From positions 1,550,001 through 1,614,000 of the forward strand of contig NZ_JACHXJ010000002.1 in NCBI RefSeq assembly GCF_014192015.1: 64,000 nucleotides of DNA. The letters run 5' to 3'. The position numbers and the translations under genes are program-made. Source of the stretch: Paenibacillus rhizosphaerae. Its GTDB lineage: Bacteria > Bacillota > Bacilli > Paenibacillales > Paenibacillaceae. Position 1 is the first letter of the stretch, and every line of letters starts with the position of its first letter. The notes below the pieces were generated by a model. The model was not told the origin of the DNA, searched no databases, and worked only from the letters and a program-made list of their open reading frames with translations. Below are positions 1-9,386 of the stretch, piece by piece.

Positions 1-2
1 GT

Positions 3-1010
3 TTGTCTAAAGCAACGATTAAACAAGTGGCAGCAGCAGCTGAAGTATCAACGGCGACCGTTTCCCGGGTCCTAAATGAAAGCGATTACGTCAGCGAAGA
101 AATCAGGGAACGGGTTATGGCTGCAGTCAATCGGCTCAATTATCAACCAAGCGCGATTGCCAGAAGCCTGAAGCAGGATAAGACGTTCATGATCGGCGTC
201 ATCATTCCCGATATTTCTAATCCTTATTTCATGGGAATATCCAAAGGTGTCGAGGATGTTGTGGGACCCGAAGGATTCCAGCTGATGTTCTGCAGTTCCG
301 ATGAGAATCCGGAGAAGGAGAAACGTCTGCTGAAGCTTCTGCAGGAGAAGCGGGTGGATGCGATCATGCTCGCCACTTCCGGCGGGAATGATCTGATGAT
401 TAAGCAGTTGGCTGAATCCAGGCTGCCGATTGTCCTTGTGGACCGGAAGCTGGATTCGGATGAAGCGGGACAGAATCTGGACCTGGTAGCGGAAGATAAC
501 ACGGAAGGTGCTTTGCGTCTGACGACCCGGCTGCTGCAGGACGGTCATGTGAGAATCGGGGTCGTTAATGGACCGACAAGATCCAGTACCGGACGGGAAC
601 GGTACATGGGCGTCCTGAAGGCGATGAAAGAGTACGGATTGAAATCAGAACCCATCGTGTACAACGGTGATTTTTCGACGGAAGACGGAGTTCGTGCCGT
701 AAGAAAGTTCATCAGTGCCGAGAAGCCCCCGACCGCGATCATTTCCCTGAACAACCGGATGAGTCTAGGAGTGCTGCTGGAAATCGTCCGCAGCGGGCTG
801 AGAATCCCGGGGGACATGGCGGTAGCTTCCTTTGGGGAAGTGGAAGCGGGTCCTCTACTTAAGGAATCGGGTCTTTATTATATCGACCAGCATCCTTATG
901 ATATGGGAGTAAAGGCGGGAGAAATTTTGCTTCGCCGGATTCGTGATGAGGAAGCAAAGCCTATACCGGTTTATGAAATCTTCAGTAATGAGGTCAACCG
1001 GCTTTCTTGA
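3..1010 (+). CDS. LacI-family transcriptional regulator
   Basis: This is a sugar-responsive repressor of the LacI/GalR family, 335 aa, the normal full length. Residues 4-25 form the N-terminal helix-turn-helix (IKQVAAAAEVSTATVSRVLN). The hinge helix follows at about residue 50 (PSAIARSLK), and the rest is a periplasmic-binding-protein-like sensor domain (MIGVIIPDISNPYFMGISKG). The reading begins with TTG two bases into the window, so the ribosome binding site and promoter cannot be seen and a slightly longer N-terminus is possible. It lies 42 bp upstream of the fucI-like gene on the same strand. That position, together with the two LacI-type palindromes at 1074 and 4566, makes it the likely local repressor of the sugar locus. 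The effector is unknown; a D-arabinose-derived sugar is the inference. Confidence 0.9.
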   Translation: MSKATIKQVAAAAEVSTATVSRVLNESDYVSEEIRERVMAAVNRLNYQPSAIARSLKQDKTFMIGVIIPDISNPYFMGISKGVEDVVGPEGFQLMFCSSDENPEKEKRLLKLLQEKRVDAIMLATSGGNDLMIKQLAESRLPIVLVDRKLDSDEAGQNLDLVAEDNTEGALRLTTRLLQDGHVRIGVVNGPTRSSTGRERYMGVLKAMKEYGLKSEPIVYNGDFSTEDGVRAVRKFISAEKPPTAIISLNNRMSLGVLLEIVRSGLRIPGDMAVASFGEVEAGPLLKESGLYYIDQHPYDMGVKAGEILLRRIRDEEAKPIPVYEIFSNEVNRLS

Positions 1011-1052
1011 AAATGTGATCGAGCGATAATGAAAAAAGGAGAGGCTGCAAAC

Positions 1053-2852
1053 GTGAAGGGCAATGACGCACCACTCTGCAATCGATTGCAGAGTGATATG
1101 CCTAAGATCGGAATTCGTCCGGTCGTGGATGGGCGCAGGGGCGGAATCCGCGAATCATTAGAGGAAGTGACGATGGATATGGCGCGCCGAACGGCGGCTT
1201 TTTTGTCGGACCAATTGAGACATAGCAACGGGCTGCCCGTGGAATGCGTGATCGCGGATACCTGTATCGGCGGGGTCGCTGAAGCCGCCCGTACCGAAGA
1301 GAAGTTTGCCAGGGAGAATGTTGGATTGACGATTTCCGTTACTCCTTCCTGGTGTTATCCGATGGAGACGCTGGATACACACCCTACCCGGCCGAAAGCC
1401 ATCTGGGGATTCAATGGAACGGAGCGTCCGGGGGCGGTATACCTTGCCGCCGCACTCGGTGCGCATAATCAGAAAGGTCTTCCCGCATTCTCCATTTACA
1501 GCCGCGACGTCCAGGATATCGGCGATACGGAGATTACCCCGGATGTGCAGGAGAAGCTGCTTCAGTTTGCCAGATCCGGCCTTGCCGTTGCTGCAATGAA
1601 GGGCAAATCGTATTTATCCATGGGCACGGTGTCGATGGGCATCGCAGGCTGCATTGTGGACGAAACCTTCTTCCAGAAGTATTTGGGCATGCGAAATGAA
1701 TACGTGGACATGACGGAATTCGTCCGCCGGATGGAGCTGGGCATTTACGACCACGAGGAATATGAGCGCGCTATGACGTGGATCAAAGAAAATTGCAAGC
1801 CGGGAGCCGATGTAAACCCGGAGCATCTGAAGCGCACGGTTGAACAGAAGAAGCAGGATTGGGAGACTGTAGCGAAAATGGCACTGATCGCACGCGATCT
1901 AATGGTCGGAAATCCCAAGCTCGCAGAGATGGGTTACGGCGAGGAAGCGCTGGGGCACCATGCCATTGCTGCAGGTTTCCAAGGCCAGCGGGCGTGGACC
2001 GATTATTTCCCCACAGGAGATTTCATGGAGGCCATTCTGAATTCTTCCTTTGATTGGAACGGAATTCGTGAGCCGTATATCCTAGCCACCGAAAATGACA
2101 ACCTGAACGGCGTTACAATGCTGTTTGGCCACCTGCTGACGAACGCCGCACAAGTGTTTGCCGATGTCCGTACGTACTGGAGCCCTGAGGCAGTTAAGCG
2201 GGTAACGGGGCGGGAGCTTGAAGGCAGAGCAGCGGAAGGTGTGATCCACTTAATCAATTCCGGTCCTGCCGCGCTGGATGGCACGGGAAGACAGTCCATA
2301 GACGGGGCACCTGCAATGAAGCCGTTTTGGGAGATTTCCCAGGAGGAAGTGCAGGCTTGTCTTGATGCCGTCAAGTGGTGCCCGGCCATTGATTTTTTCC
2401 GCGGTGGCGGTTACTCCACGGATTTCACGACACGGGAAGGAATGCCAGTAACGATCGCCAGAATCAACCAGGTGGAAGGAGTCGGACCTGTGCTGCATTT
2501 GGCGGAAGGATACACGGTTGAACTGCCTGATGAGGTCCATGATGTGCTGGATCAGCGGAGCAATCCGACATGGCCGACTACATGGTTTGTGCCGAATCTG
2601 ACAGGCGAAGGGCTGTTTAAGGATGTATATTCGGTTATGAGCAACTGGGGCTCCAATCATGCTGCCATGAGCTATGGGCATGTCGGCGGCGATTTGATGA
2701 CACTGGCTTCGATGGTAAGGATTCCGGTATGCATGCATAATGTACCGGATGAACGGATATTCAGGCCGACCGCCTGGACGGCATTCGGAGGAATGGATCC
2801 GGTTGGAGCAGATTACCGGGCTTGTACCGCTTACGGTCCGTTGTATAAATAG
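1053..2852 (+). CDS. fucI: L-fucose / D-arabinose isomerase (FucI family)
   Basis: This is an aldose-ketose isomerase collinear with E. coli FucI over its whole length. The conserved stretches are [20 protein letters not shown] near the N-terminus, [32 protein letters not shown] (metal-binding Glu), [10 protein letters not shown] (metal-binding Asp), [17 protein letters not shown] (His) and the C-terminal [12 protein letters not shown]. FucI enzymes need Mn2+ and convert L-fucose to L-fuculose, and D-arabinose to D-ribulose. A longer frame opens at ATG 1029, but GTG 1053 has the good ribosome binding site (AAAGGAGAGG, 1035-1044) and is preferred (599 aa). ATG 1098, aligned with the FucI core, has no clear site. 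A 20-bp palindrome lies inside codons 8-14. No fuculose aldolase is nearby and the next gene is a ribulokinase, so D-arabinose is the more likely physiological substrate (inference). Confidence 0.93.
   Translation: MKGNDAPLCNRLQSDMPKIGIRPVVDGRRGGIRESLEEVTMDMARRTAAFLSDQLRHSNGLPVECVIADTCIGGVAEAARTEEKFARENVGLTISVTPSWCYPMETLDTHPTRPKAIWGFNGTERPGAVYLAAALGAHNQKGLPAFSIYSRDVQDIGDTEITPDVQEKLLQFARSGLAVAAMKGKSYLSMGTVSMGIAGCIVDETFFQKYLGMRNEYVDMTEFVRRMELGIYDHEEYERAMTWIKENCKPGADVNPEHLKRTVEQKKQDWETVAKMALIARDLMVGNPKLAEMGYGEEALGHHAIAAGFQGQRAWTDYFPTGDFMEAILNSSFDWNGIREPYILATENDNLNGVTMLFGHLLTNAAQVFADVRTYWSPEAVKRVTGRELEGRAAEGVIHLINSGPAALDGTGRQSIDGAPAMKPFWEISQEEVQACLDAVKWCPAIDFFRGGGYSTDFTTREGMPVTIARINQVEGVGPVLHLAEGYTVELPDEVHDVLDQRSNPTWPTTWFVPNLTGEGLFKDVYSVMSNWGSNHAAMSYGHVGGDLMTLASMVRIPVCMHNVPDERIFRPTAWTAFGGMDPVGADYRACTAYGPLYK
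1074..1093. promoter_or_regulatory. LacI-type operator palindrome inside fucI 5' end
   Basis: The sequence CTCTGCAATCGATTGCAGAG is a perfect 20-bp inverted repeat with the central CG typical of LacI/GalR/CcpA operators. It lies 21 bp after the preferred GTG start of the fucI-like gene, so it would have to act as a roadblock or looping site. If translation instead starts at ATG 1098, it is an ordinary 5'-leader operator. The core TGCAATCGATTGCA recurs with one change at 4566. It also loosely resembles a CcpA cre site, so the LacI protein at 3-1010 is the likely but unproven ligand. Confidence 0.7.
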
Positions 2853-2863
2853 GAGGAGGTCAA

Positions 2864-4537
2864 ATGAAACGGCGATATGCGATTGGTATCGATTACGGCA
2901 CCGAATCGGGAAGAGCCCTGCTCGTAGACCTGTCTACGGGCGAAGAGGTGGCCACCCATGTTACGCCTTATCCCCACGGTGTCATTGACGAAGAATTGCC
3001 GGAAACAAGTGAGAAGCTCGGGCATGATTGGGCGCTGCAGCATCCGAGAGATTACATAGACGTATTGCGGCAATCGATTCCGGAGGTACTCTCGCAATCG
3101 GGGGTGCAGCCCGAGCAGGTGATCGGCCTCGGCATCGATTTTACTGCCTGTACGATGATGCCGCTCGATAGCGAGGGGACGCCTTTATGCTTGCTTGCGG
3201 AGTGGAAGGATAATCCTCACAGCTGGGTAAAGCTCTGGAAGCATCATGCCGCACAGGATGAGGCCAACCGGATCAACGAAGCAGCTGCACAGAGGAAGGA
3301 GAAGTTCCTTCCGCGTTATGGCGGCAAGCTCTCCTCGGAGTGGATGCTGGCCAAGGCATGGCAGATTCTGAATGAAGCACCGGATGTATATGGACATACG
3401 GATTTATTGATGGAAGCTGTGGATTGGGTCGTCATGCAGATGACGGGGGAGCTGGTACGGAACAGCTGCACCGCGGGCTACAAGGCCGTATGGCATAAGC
3501 GCGACGGCTTCCCGTCGCGGGATTTTCTGAAATCGCTTGATCCGGGATTGGAGCAGCTCGCGGACACCAAGCTGAGAGGACCGATCAAGCCGCTGGGCAC
3601 AAGAGCCGGAGGTCTGACTGACGAAATGGCCTCCTTGACAGGGCTTATTCCCGGTACGGCAGTCGCTGTCGGCAATATCGACGCCCACGCGATGGTGCCT
3701 GCCGTCGGCGTCGTCACGCCAGGGAAGCTGGTTCTGACCATGGGCACATCAACCTGTCACCTGATTCTAAGCGACAATGAAGTTCATGCCGAAGGCATTG
3801 CCGGCGTTGTGGAGGACGGAATCCTCCCCGGTTACTATGGTTATGAAGCCGGGCAATCCGCTGTAGGAGACATCTTCGCCTGGTATGTGAATGAAGCGGC
3901 ACCGATTGATGTAAAGCGCCAGGCTTTAGAAGCGGGCATGGGGATCCATGAATGGCTGGAGCGCGAGGCCGCCAAGCTGAGTCCGGGCGCAAGCGGACTG
4001 CTGGCCCTCGATTGGTGGAACGGCAGCCGGTCCGTATTAATGGATGCCGACCTCAGCGGAGTGATCGTTGGGTTGACGCTTCAGACGAGGCCGGAGGAAA
4101 TGTACAGAGCGCTGCTCGAAGCGACTGCCTATGGAACCCGGGCGATCATCGATGCTTTTACCCAGGGTGGCGTTGAAGTCGATGAACTGTACGCTTGCGG
4201 AGGATTGCCGCAGCGCAACCGGCTGCTGATGCAGATCTACGCCGACGTGACCGGAAGGGAGATCAAGATTGCCGACACAACCCAGACTGCGGCCTTCGGG
4301 GCGGCCATGTTCGGAGCTGTGGCCGCGGGCACGGAGAAGGGCGGCTTCGGCAGCATTGTGGAAGCAGCGGAAAAAATAGCGCGTGTTCGTAAGGAAACGT
4401 TCAAGCCGATTGAGGCCAATGTTCGGATCTATGACAGGCTGTACAGCGATTATAAAGAACTGCATGATTACTTCGGAAGAGGCGGCAGTGATGTAATGAA
4501 ACGATTGAAGGCCATGAAAACAAACAACTCCCGCTGA
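2864..4537 (+). CDS. araB: AraB-type ribulokinase (FGGY family)
   Basis: This is an ATP-dependent ketopentose kinase, 557 aa, close throughout to Bacillus AraB (about 560 aa). It has the N-terminal phosphate-binding loop [16 protein letters not shown], the stretches [13 protein letters not shown] and [18 protein letters not shown], the substrate-loop SSEWMLAKA, the second-domain [13 protein letters not shown], and the ATP-site [10 protein letters not shown] and ACGGLPQRN. AraB phosphorylates L-ribulose and is known to accept other 2-ketopentoses, including D-ribulose. It follows fucI by 11 bp with its own AGGAGG site, so the two are co-transcribed. Neither AraA (arabinose isomerase) nor AraD (epimerase) is in the operon. 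I infer that it makes D-ribulose-5-phosphate directly for the pentose phosphate pathway. Confidence 0.9.
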   Translation: MKRRYAIGIDYGTESGRALLVDLSTGEEVATHVTPYPHGVIDEELPETSEKLGHDWALQHPRDYIDVLRQSIPEVLSQSGVQPEQVIGLGIDFTACTMMPLDSEGTPLCLLAEWKDNPHSWVKLWKHHAAQDEANRINEAAAQRKEKFLPRYGGKLSSEWMLAKAWQILNEAPDVYGHTDLLMEAVDWVVMQMTGELVRNSCTAGYKAVWHKRDGFPSRDFLKSLDPGLEQLADTKLRGPIKPLGTRAGGLTDEMASLTGLIPGTAVAVGNIDAHAMVPAVGVVTPGKLVLTMGTSTCHLILSDNEVHAEGIAGVVEDGILPGYYGYEAGQSAVGDIFAWYVNEAAPIDVKRQALEAGMGIHEWLEREAAKLSPGASGLLALDWWNGSRSVLMDADLSGVIVGLTLQTRPEEMYRALLEATAYGTRAIIDAFTQGGVEVDELYACGGLPQRNRLLMQIYADVTGREIKIADTTQTAAFGAAMFGAVAAGTEKGGFGSIVEAAEKIARVRKETFKPIEANVRIYDRLYSDYKELHDYFGRGGSDVMKRLKAMKTNNSR

Positions 4538-4565
4538 AGTTTCCGCTAATATTTTTCACTAAAAC

Positions 4566-4579
4566 TGCAATCGATTCCA
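4566..4579. promoter_or_regulatory. second LacI-type operator, upstream of GH172 gene
   Basis: TGCAATCGATTCCA matches 13 of 14 bases of the palindrome core at 1077-1090. It lies in the 107-bp gap between the ribulokinase and the GH172 gene, 66 bp before that start codon. A sequence resembling a -10 box (TACAAT) follows about 30 bp downstream, but no well-spaced -35 box was found. The site suggests a second regulated transcription start for the glycosidase-transporter part of the locus. Confidence 0.55.
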
Positions 4580-4644
4580 CACCTTGGATTGAGGAACATT
4601 TCGTACAATCCCGAGCAAAAAGACTTGATAAGGAGTGCTTACCG

Positions 4645-5751
4645 ATGGAGCTTCACAACCAATTATCTTCACTGAGTCTAAGCAGATCCGGAAAACGAAT
4701 GCGAGAGTCCAGCTACGACCGCACGGGAGGCAATAAGGACTACTTCTCGATCCGTCCCGGAGACCACACCGAAATTTGCCGGCTGCAGGGCGCCGGGGCC
4801 ATCACGCATATCTGGATGACGATGGCGAGCGATGTCCCGGTGGAGGAGAAATATCTTCCCCGCAAAATCGTCCTTCGCATGTATTGGGACAACGAGATAG
4901 AGCCGAGCGTGGAAGCGCCGATCGGGGATTTTTTCGGCATGGGACACGGGATCACCAAAAATTACACCTCGGCGGCATTGATGATGAGCCCGGAGGACGG
5001 TAAAGCCTTGAACTGCTTCTTCCGTATGCCGTATGCGGACGGTGCGAGAATCACCATCGAAAGCGAAGCTGCTTCCCCGATTAAATTTTACTTCTACATC
5101 GACTACGAGCAATACGACCGGCTACCGGATGAAGAACTGAGATTTCACACACAGTGGCACCGGGAGAATCCGACCGACGGGATCGCCGACGGGGTCGATA
5201 ACGCCTTCTTCGAATTCGGAGGCAAGAACACGACCGGTGACGGGAATTACGTCATATTGGATGCGGTCGGCAAAGGGCATTATATCGGCTGCAACTTCAA
5301 TGTTCACAATCTGCGGGATACCCGGGAGTGGAACTGGTATGGCGAAGGCGACGACATGATCTTCATTGACGGGGAGCCTTGGCCGCCGACCTTGCACGGA
5401 ACAGGCATGGAGGATTATTTTAATACAGCTTGGTGCCCGCAGCAGGAGGTCTGCACGCCTTATCATGGCATCATTCTTGGCGGAGGACCGAACTGGAGCG
5501 GGAAAATATCAACCTACCGCTATCATATTCTGGACCCCATCATGTTCGACAAAAGCATCAAGGTGACGATCGAACACGGCCATAACAACCATCGCAGCGA
5601 TGACGTTTCATCTACGGCTTATTGGTATCAGGCGGAGCCCCATCGTCCGTTCCCCGATCTGCCAAAGGTGGAGCAGCGTTTGCCGCTGCCGGATACCAAG
5701 CCTTTTGACCAGAACAGTCTGGGCCGCATTTTCGGGCATTCCAATCCGTAA
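4645..5751 (+). CDS. DUF2961 / GH172 glycoside hydrolase (predicted exo-D-arabinofuranosidase or related)
   Basis: The protein is 368 aa and shows the hallmarks of DUF2961, now GH172. These are the N-terminal SSYDRTGGNKDYFSI, the stretch LQGAGAITHIWMT, the first jelly-roll motif APIGDFFGMGHG and the family motif GTGMEDYFNTAW (residues 252-263, Glu256), followed by KISTYRYHILDPI. Characterised GH172 members are alpha-D-fructofuranosidases/difructose-anhydride enzymes and exo-acting D-arabinofuranosidases. There is no signal peptide, so it should act in the cytoplasm on imported oligosaccharides. The start ATG has AAGGAG 10 bp upstream, and the gene follows an operator-containing gap. The neighbouring D-arabinose-type isomerase and kinase and the GH183-like gene favour a D-arabinofuranosyl substrate (inference); fructofuranosides are the main alternative. 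Confidence 0.85.
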   Translation: MELHNQLSSLSLSRSGKRMRESSYDRTGGNKDYFSIRPGDHTEICRLQGAGAITHIWMTMASDVPVEEKYLPRKIVLRMYWDNEIEPSVEAPIGDFFGMGHGITKNYTSAALMMSPEDGKALNCFFRMPYADGARITIESEAASPIKFYFYIDYEQYDRLPDEELRFHTQWHRENPTDGIADGVDNAFFEFGGKNTTGDGNYVILDAVGKGHYIGCNFNVHNLRDTREWNWYGEGDDMIFIDGEPWPPTLHGTGMEDYFNTAWCPQQEVCTPYHGIILGGGPNWSGKISTYRYHILDPIMFDKSIKVTIEHGHNNHRSDDVSSTAYWYQAEPHRPFPDLPKVEQRLPLPDTKPFDQNSLGRIFGHSNP

Positions 5752-5778
5752 TCCACATGGAAGAGGAGGAAGCGCATT

Positions 5779-6903
5779 TTGAAAGGGAAAGCCGCTTTGC
5801 TTGCTTCATGTTTCATCCTGCTCCTGTCAGGCTGCATGGGCGGAGGCGGGAGCAAGGTTAATCCAATGCTCGAGGCGCGAGGCAAGAGCTTCCTTCTGAA
5901 AGGAGTCACCGGGCTCGAGCAGGTTTCCCAAATTACAGGAGCACAGTCGCCAAATCACACCGACCTTTATGCCGTCTACGGTACAGATCTTGGATCGATG
6001 ATGAATGATGGAGACCGGACGTACTTTGTGTTCGGCGACACGTTTGGTGAACGGCCTGAGGGCCAGACCGGAGGAGGGGGCAGCTACTGGCGGTCCAACA
6101 CGATCGGGTACACGACCGACAGCGATCCAGTGGACGGTATTACGCTGGACGGCATGATTACAGATGACATCGACACGGCCAAGGAGCTGCTCCCTTCCAA
6201 AAAGATTGATTTTGATGAGATGACCAAAATTCCGACCCACGGCGTTGCCGCAGGCGGGGCGTTGTATCTGTACTACATGTCGGTCAACCACTGGGGAGAT
6301 CCGGGCAAATGGGATACCAACTACAGCAGTGCGGCCAAATCGGTGGATGGTGGAGAGAACTGGACCCTGCTGGACGGGTTGAAATGGCCGGCAGACAGCA
6401 ATTTTATACAAGTAAGCCCGTATAAGGTGAAGACGTCTGACGGCGGGACCGAGGTCTATTTCTGGTGTATTCCTTCGGGACGCTACGGGGGAGTTAAGCT
6501 CATGAAAGTGAACGAAGAGCATATCGAGAACATGGCAGAATACCGGTATTACGCCGGCAATGACAAACAAGGCAATCCTGTATGGAGTTCTGACATGAAC
6601 GCAGCCAAGACCGTGGTGGACGATACCACAGGCGAGCTGTCCGTGGTATGGAATCCTTATCTGGAGCGATGGCTGATGACGTATCTGAAGGAAGGCACGG
6701 GTGTCGTTATCCGCGAGGGTCTCACGCCTTGGGGACCCTGGGGAGAAGCGCTCGACCTGGTAAAAGCGGAGGAGTATCCTGGTTTGTACGCCCCTTTCAT
6801 GAATGACCGCTACACGGCGGATGGGGGCAAGACGATCTATTTTACCTTATCCTTGTGGGATCCTTATAATGTTTTCTGGTTCAAGGCGTCGCTGGAAAAA
6901 TGA
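5779..6903 (+). CDS. DUF4185 / GH183-like lipoprotein (predicted endo-D-arabinanase)
   Basis: The protein has 374 aa. Residues 1-19 are a lipoprotein signal (LLLSGC lipobox, Cys19), so the mature enzyme would be anchored outside the membrane. The rest resembles DUF4185: DLGSMMNDGDRTYFVFGDTF near residue 75, then repeated five-bladed-propeller-like strands (THGVAAGGALYLYYMS, YLERWLMTYLKEG, YFTLSLWDPYNVFWFKA). DUF4185 includes the GH183 endo-D-arabinofuranosidases that cut mycobacterial arabinan. Translation starts at TTG with AGAGGAGGA 8 bp upstream. The preceding GH172 gene ends 27 bp earlier. It is the only secreted enzyme in the operon, which fits a role making oligosaccharides for the adjacent ABC importer. 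I could not verify catalytic residues by eye, so family membership is stronger than the exact activity. Confidence 0.75.
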   Translation: MKGKAALLASCFILLLSGCMGGGGSKVNPMLEARGKSFLLKGVTGLEQVSQITGAQSPNHTDLYAVYGTDLGSMMNDGDRTYFVFGDTFGERPEGQTGGGGSYWRSNTIGYTTDSDPVDGITLDGMITDDIDTAKELLPSKKIDFDEMTKIPTHGVAAGGALYLYYMSVNHWGDPGKWDTNYSSAAKSVDGGENWTLLDGLKWPADSNFIQVSPYKVKTSDGGTEVYFWCIPSGRYGGVKLMKVNEEHIENMAEYRYYAGNDKQGNPVWSSDMNAAKTVVDDTTGELSVVWNPYLERWLMTYLKEGTGVVIREGLTPWGPWGEALDLVKAEEYPGLYAPFMNDRYTADGGKTIYFTLSLWDPYNVFWFKASLEK

Positions 6904-6933
6904 AAACGGATACATGTAAGGCTGTGACCCCGG

Positions 6934-6956
6934 TTTAAGCGTGATATGCGTTTAAA
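6934..6956. promoter_or_regulatory. imperfect palindrome upstream of binding-protein gene
   Basis: TTTAAGCG and CGTTTAAA form 8-bp arms with one mismatch around a 7-bp centre. The palindrome sits in the 85-bp gap before the sugar-binding protein gene. It may be an operator for a second regulator, such as the LacI protein at 14696. It differs from the TGCAATCGATTGCA sites, and the function is unproven. Confidence 0.35.
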
Positions 6957-6988
6957 TAGCATGACCATTAAAAAGGGAGGCATCACCT

Positions 6989-8401
6989 ATGCAGAAAAAT
7001 TGTGTTAGGTTCAAATCCTGGAATGTCCTGTTATCCGCTTTGCTGATTCTGGCGCTGCTCGTAACGGGATGCGGGGGTTCAGGCAGTGCCGGAAGCAGCG
7101 GATCCACTGCGAATTCCAACGATGAAAGCGCAACCAATAATGGAGGCGGAGGAGACGCGGCCAAACCCGGGGAGAAGGTTACGATTGAATTTTGGGCTCA
7201 GAAATTCGAAGAAACGACGGATGCTTGGTTTAAAAAATGGGTTGCCGAATTCAACAAATCCCAAAGCGATGTTGAAGTCAAGCTGACGATTGTCCCGGGA
7301 GACGCATGGGATCAGAAGATGAAGGCGGCCCAGGCCGCAGGCAAAGCACCCGATGTGCGTACCATCAACTACGGTAACGTGGCGAATGCAGCCAAGACGG
7401 GGCAGATCCTCGCGCTTAACGATCTGATGGACGCCAAGGCGTTCGACGACCTGTACGACAACATGAAGGACTTCGTATCCGTGAACGGAAAGTACTATGC
7501 CTATCCCAAACTGGTAGAGCCGTCTGCTGTCCTATTTTATCGCAAGGATATGTTCAAGGAGGCGGGACTCGATCCGGAAAAAGCGCCGGCTACATGGGAT
7601 GAACTGCTGGACGCGGCTCAGAAGCTAACGAAAAAAGGCGTGTTCGGTCTCTCCATTGCCCAGACGGCCGGGGATTTGGGCTGGTCGAGCTGGGGACTGC
7701 AGTATAATGCGGCCGGCCATCTTGCCGTGACGGAGGATTGGTCGAAAGCGGATGTGAACAACGATGAGTATAAATCCCTGCTCAATTTCTATCAGAAGGC
7801 TTACCAATCCGGTGTGATGCCGAAGCAGGCATTGGCCGGGTACACGGACATCAAGCCTTTCGGGGAAGGCAAAATCGCCATGCAAATTTGCGGATCCTGG
7901 GCGATTGGCCAACTGCGCAATACGTACAAGAATATCCTCGATAACGTCGGAGTGGCGCCAATGGCATCCATCGACGGGGATCAGACCAAACCGACCGCAA
8001 CACTGGGCGGCTGGTCACTCGCGATAGACGGCAAATCCAAGCACCCTCAGCAGGCGGCCGATTTCATCTCATATTTGGTGGCGGGTGATCCCAACATCAT
8101 GATCGACTTTTTCAAGACCTCCCAGTTTTCCAAGTTTTCTCCGCGCAAATCGGTGGATGAAGCCATGAAATCCGATCCGGAAGCCTCCAAAGACACTTGG
8201 CGCGCCCTGATTTCCGAAAAGGTCATCCCCTATTCAAAAGCTGAGCCTGTGTATCCGTGGGACATCAGCTTCGCGCTTGCAACCGCGATTGAATCGGCAA
8301 TGAAGGGAACAGCCGTGGACAAGGCGCTGGAGAAAGCGGATAAGGACATTAACGATTTCATTACGAAATCCAAGCTTGCAGGCACAAATCCCAAACAATA
8401 A
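6989..8401 (+). CDS. extracellular sugar-binding lipoprotein (CUT1 ABC transporter)
   Basis: This is the substrate-binding subunit of a carbohydrate ABC importer, 470 aa. The signal peptide ends in the lipobox LLVTGC (Cys at residue 30) and is followed by a low-complexity Gly/Ser/Asn linker to about residue 55. Then comes the family-1 solute-binding fold (VTIEFWAQKFEETTDAWFKKW, VKLTIVPGDAWDQKMKAA, PAVLFYRKDMFKEAGLDPEKAP-type substrate lobe, GEGKIAMQICGSWAIGQL). The start ATG has AAGGGAGG upstream. It precedes two permease genes and, as usual for CUT1 systems in this group, no ATPase gene follows; a shared MsmX-type ATPase elsewhere is assumed. The likely ligand is an arabino-oligosaccharide, inferred only from the neighbours. 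Confidence 0.92.
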   Translation: MQKNCVRFKSWNVLLSALLILALLVTGCGGSGSAGSSGSTANSNDESATNNGGGGDAAKPGEKVTIEFWAQKFEETTDAWFKKWVAEFNKSQSDVEVKLTIVPGDAWDQKMKAAQAAGKAPDVRTINYGNVANAAKTGQILALNDLMDAKAFDDLYDNMKDFVSVNGKYYAYPKLVEPSAVLFYRKDMFKEAGLDPEKAPATWDELLDAAQKLTKKGVFGLSIAQTAGDLGWSSWGLQYNAAGHLAVTEDWSKADVNNDEYKSLLNFYQKAYQSGVMPKQALAGYTDIKPFGEGKIAMQICGSWAIGQLRNTYKNILDNVGVAPMASIDGDQTKPTATLGGWSLAIDGKSKHPQQAADFISYLVAGDPNIMIDFFKTSQFSKFSPRKSVDEAMKSDPEASKDTWRALISEKVIPYSKAEPVYPWDISFALATAIESAMKGTAVDKALEKADKDINDFITKSKLAGTNPKQ

Positions 8402-8409
8402 TGTCAGGA

Positions 8410-8446
8410 GCCATCCGGGGAGCCGCTCTTGGTTATACCGGATGGC
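8410..8446 (+). terminator. hairpin between binding-protein and permease genes
   Basis: GCCATCCGG and CCGGATGGC pair perfectly over 9 bp around a 19-nt loop, with no T-run after it. Such hairpins protect or attenuate the message between a binding protein, needed in excess, and its permeases. The position just after the stop codon fits that role. Confidence 0.5.
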
Positions 8447-8479
8447 TGCCTTATTCGAAAGCGTAAGGTGGTGAACTAC

Positions 8480-9367
8480 ATGTTAAAGAAAAATTTTCGG
8501 CAGGATAACGCAGTTGCCTATCTGCTGCTGGCCCCGATTGTCATTTTGCTGACGATATTCGTGATCATTCCATTCGTGTACGCGCTGAGAGTCAGCTTCT
8601 ATAACTGGAGCTTTTATCAGGAATCCACCTTTGTGGGCTTCCAGAACTTCTATATGGTCCTGACGGACGACTTGTTCCTTGAATCGATTTGGGTCGGTCT
8701 GAAATTCGCGTTCATGGTCGTTCCGACGATGCTGATCATCTCGTTTCTGTTTGCGAACATCATTAAAAATATGGGTTCCGGGTTTGCCAGCTTTGTGAAG
8801 ACGTCCATTTATATTCCAACCATTATTTCCGGCATTGTCGCTTCCGTTATCTTCGTATTCATTTTCGATTATGCCGGCGGTCTGGCGAACTATATCGTCG
8901 GCCTTTTCGGGTATGAACCGAAAGCCTGGCTCGCGGAAGTCGCAAGCGCGCTCCCTAGCATCGCGGCTCCTGCCGTATGGCTGGGCTTTGGCCTTACGAC
9001 CCTGATCATGCTTGCCGGCCTCCACGACATTCCCAAGAGCTATTATGAAGCAGCGGAGCTTGAAGGCGCAGGCACATTCGTGAAAATGGGGTACATCACC
9101 ATCCCGCTGATGCGCAATGTGGTTCTATATCTGCTGGTTACCGGATTCACGGCGCAAATCTCGCAGTTTGAACTGTCCTTGGTGATGACAGGGGGAGGTC
9201 CGCTTAGTTCAACGACGACGCCTAACCTTTACATCCTGAACCACTTCCGAAACGACGTCATGGTCGGTAACTCGATTGCGGCATCGCTGCTGTTATTTGT
9301 GGTGCTCGGCAGCATTTCGGCAATTATTTTCAGGGTTCTGAATTCTGAGAAAGCGATCGATGGTTAA
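8480..9367 (+). CDS. sugar ABC transporter permease (MalF/UgpA type)
   Basis: This is an integral membrane subunit of the CUT1 importer, about 295 aa from the ATG at 8480. AAGGTGGTG upstream favours that start over the longer frame from 8429. Six hydrophobic helices are visible (AYLLLAPIVILLTIFVIIPFVYAL, FAFMVVPTMLIISFLFA and others). The EAA loop that docks on the ATPase is YEAAELEGAGTFVKMGYITI. It lies between the binding protein and the second permease, with an 8-bp frame overlap if the longer start of the next gene is used. The substrate is that of the locus, probably a pentofuranosyl oligosaccharide. Confidence 0.92.
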   Translation: MLKKNFRQDNAVAYLLLAPIVILLTIFVIIPFVYALRVSFYNWSFYQESTFVGFQNFYMVLTDDLFLESIWVGLKFAFMVVPTMLIISFLFANIIKNMGSGFASFVKTSIYIPTIISGIVASVIFVFIFDYAGGLANYIVGLFGYEPKAWLAEVASALPSIAAPAVWLGFGLTTLIMLAGLHDIPKSYYEAAELEGAGTFVKMGYITIPLMRNVVLYLLVTGFTAQISQFELSLVMTGGGPLSSTTTPNLYILNHFRNDVMVGNSIAASLLLFVVLGSISAIIFRVLNSEKAIDG

Positions 9368-9386
9368 GAAGGCAGGGAGGATACTC

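Noticed and set aside
1053..4537. L-fucose catabolism as the function of the isomerase-kinase pair.
   Set aside because: The kinase is clearly AraB-like, not FucK-like, and no L-fuculose-phosphate aldolase or fucosidase is present.
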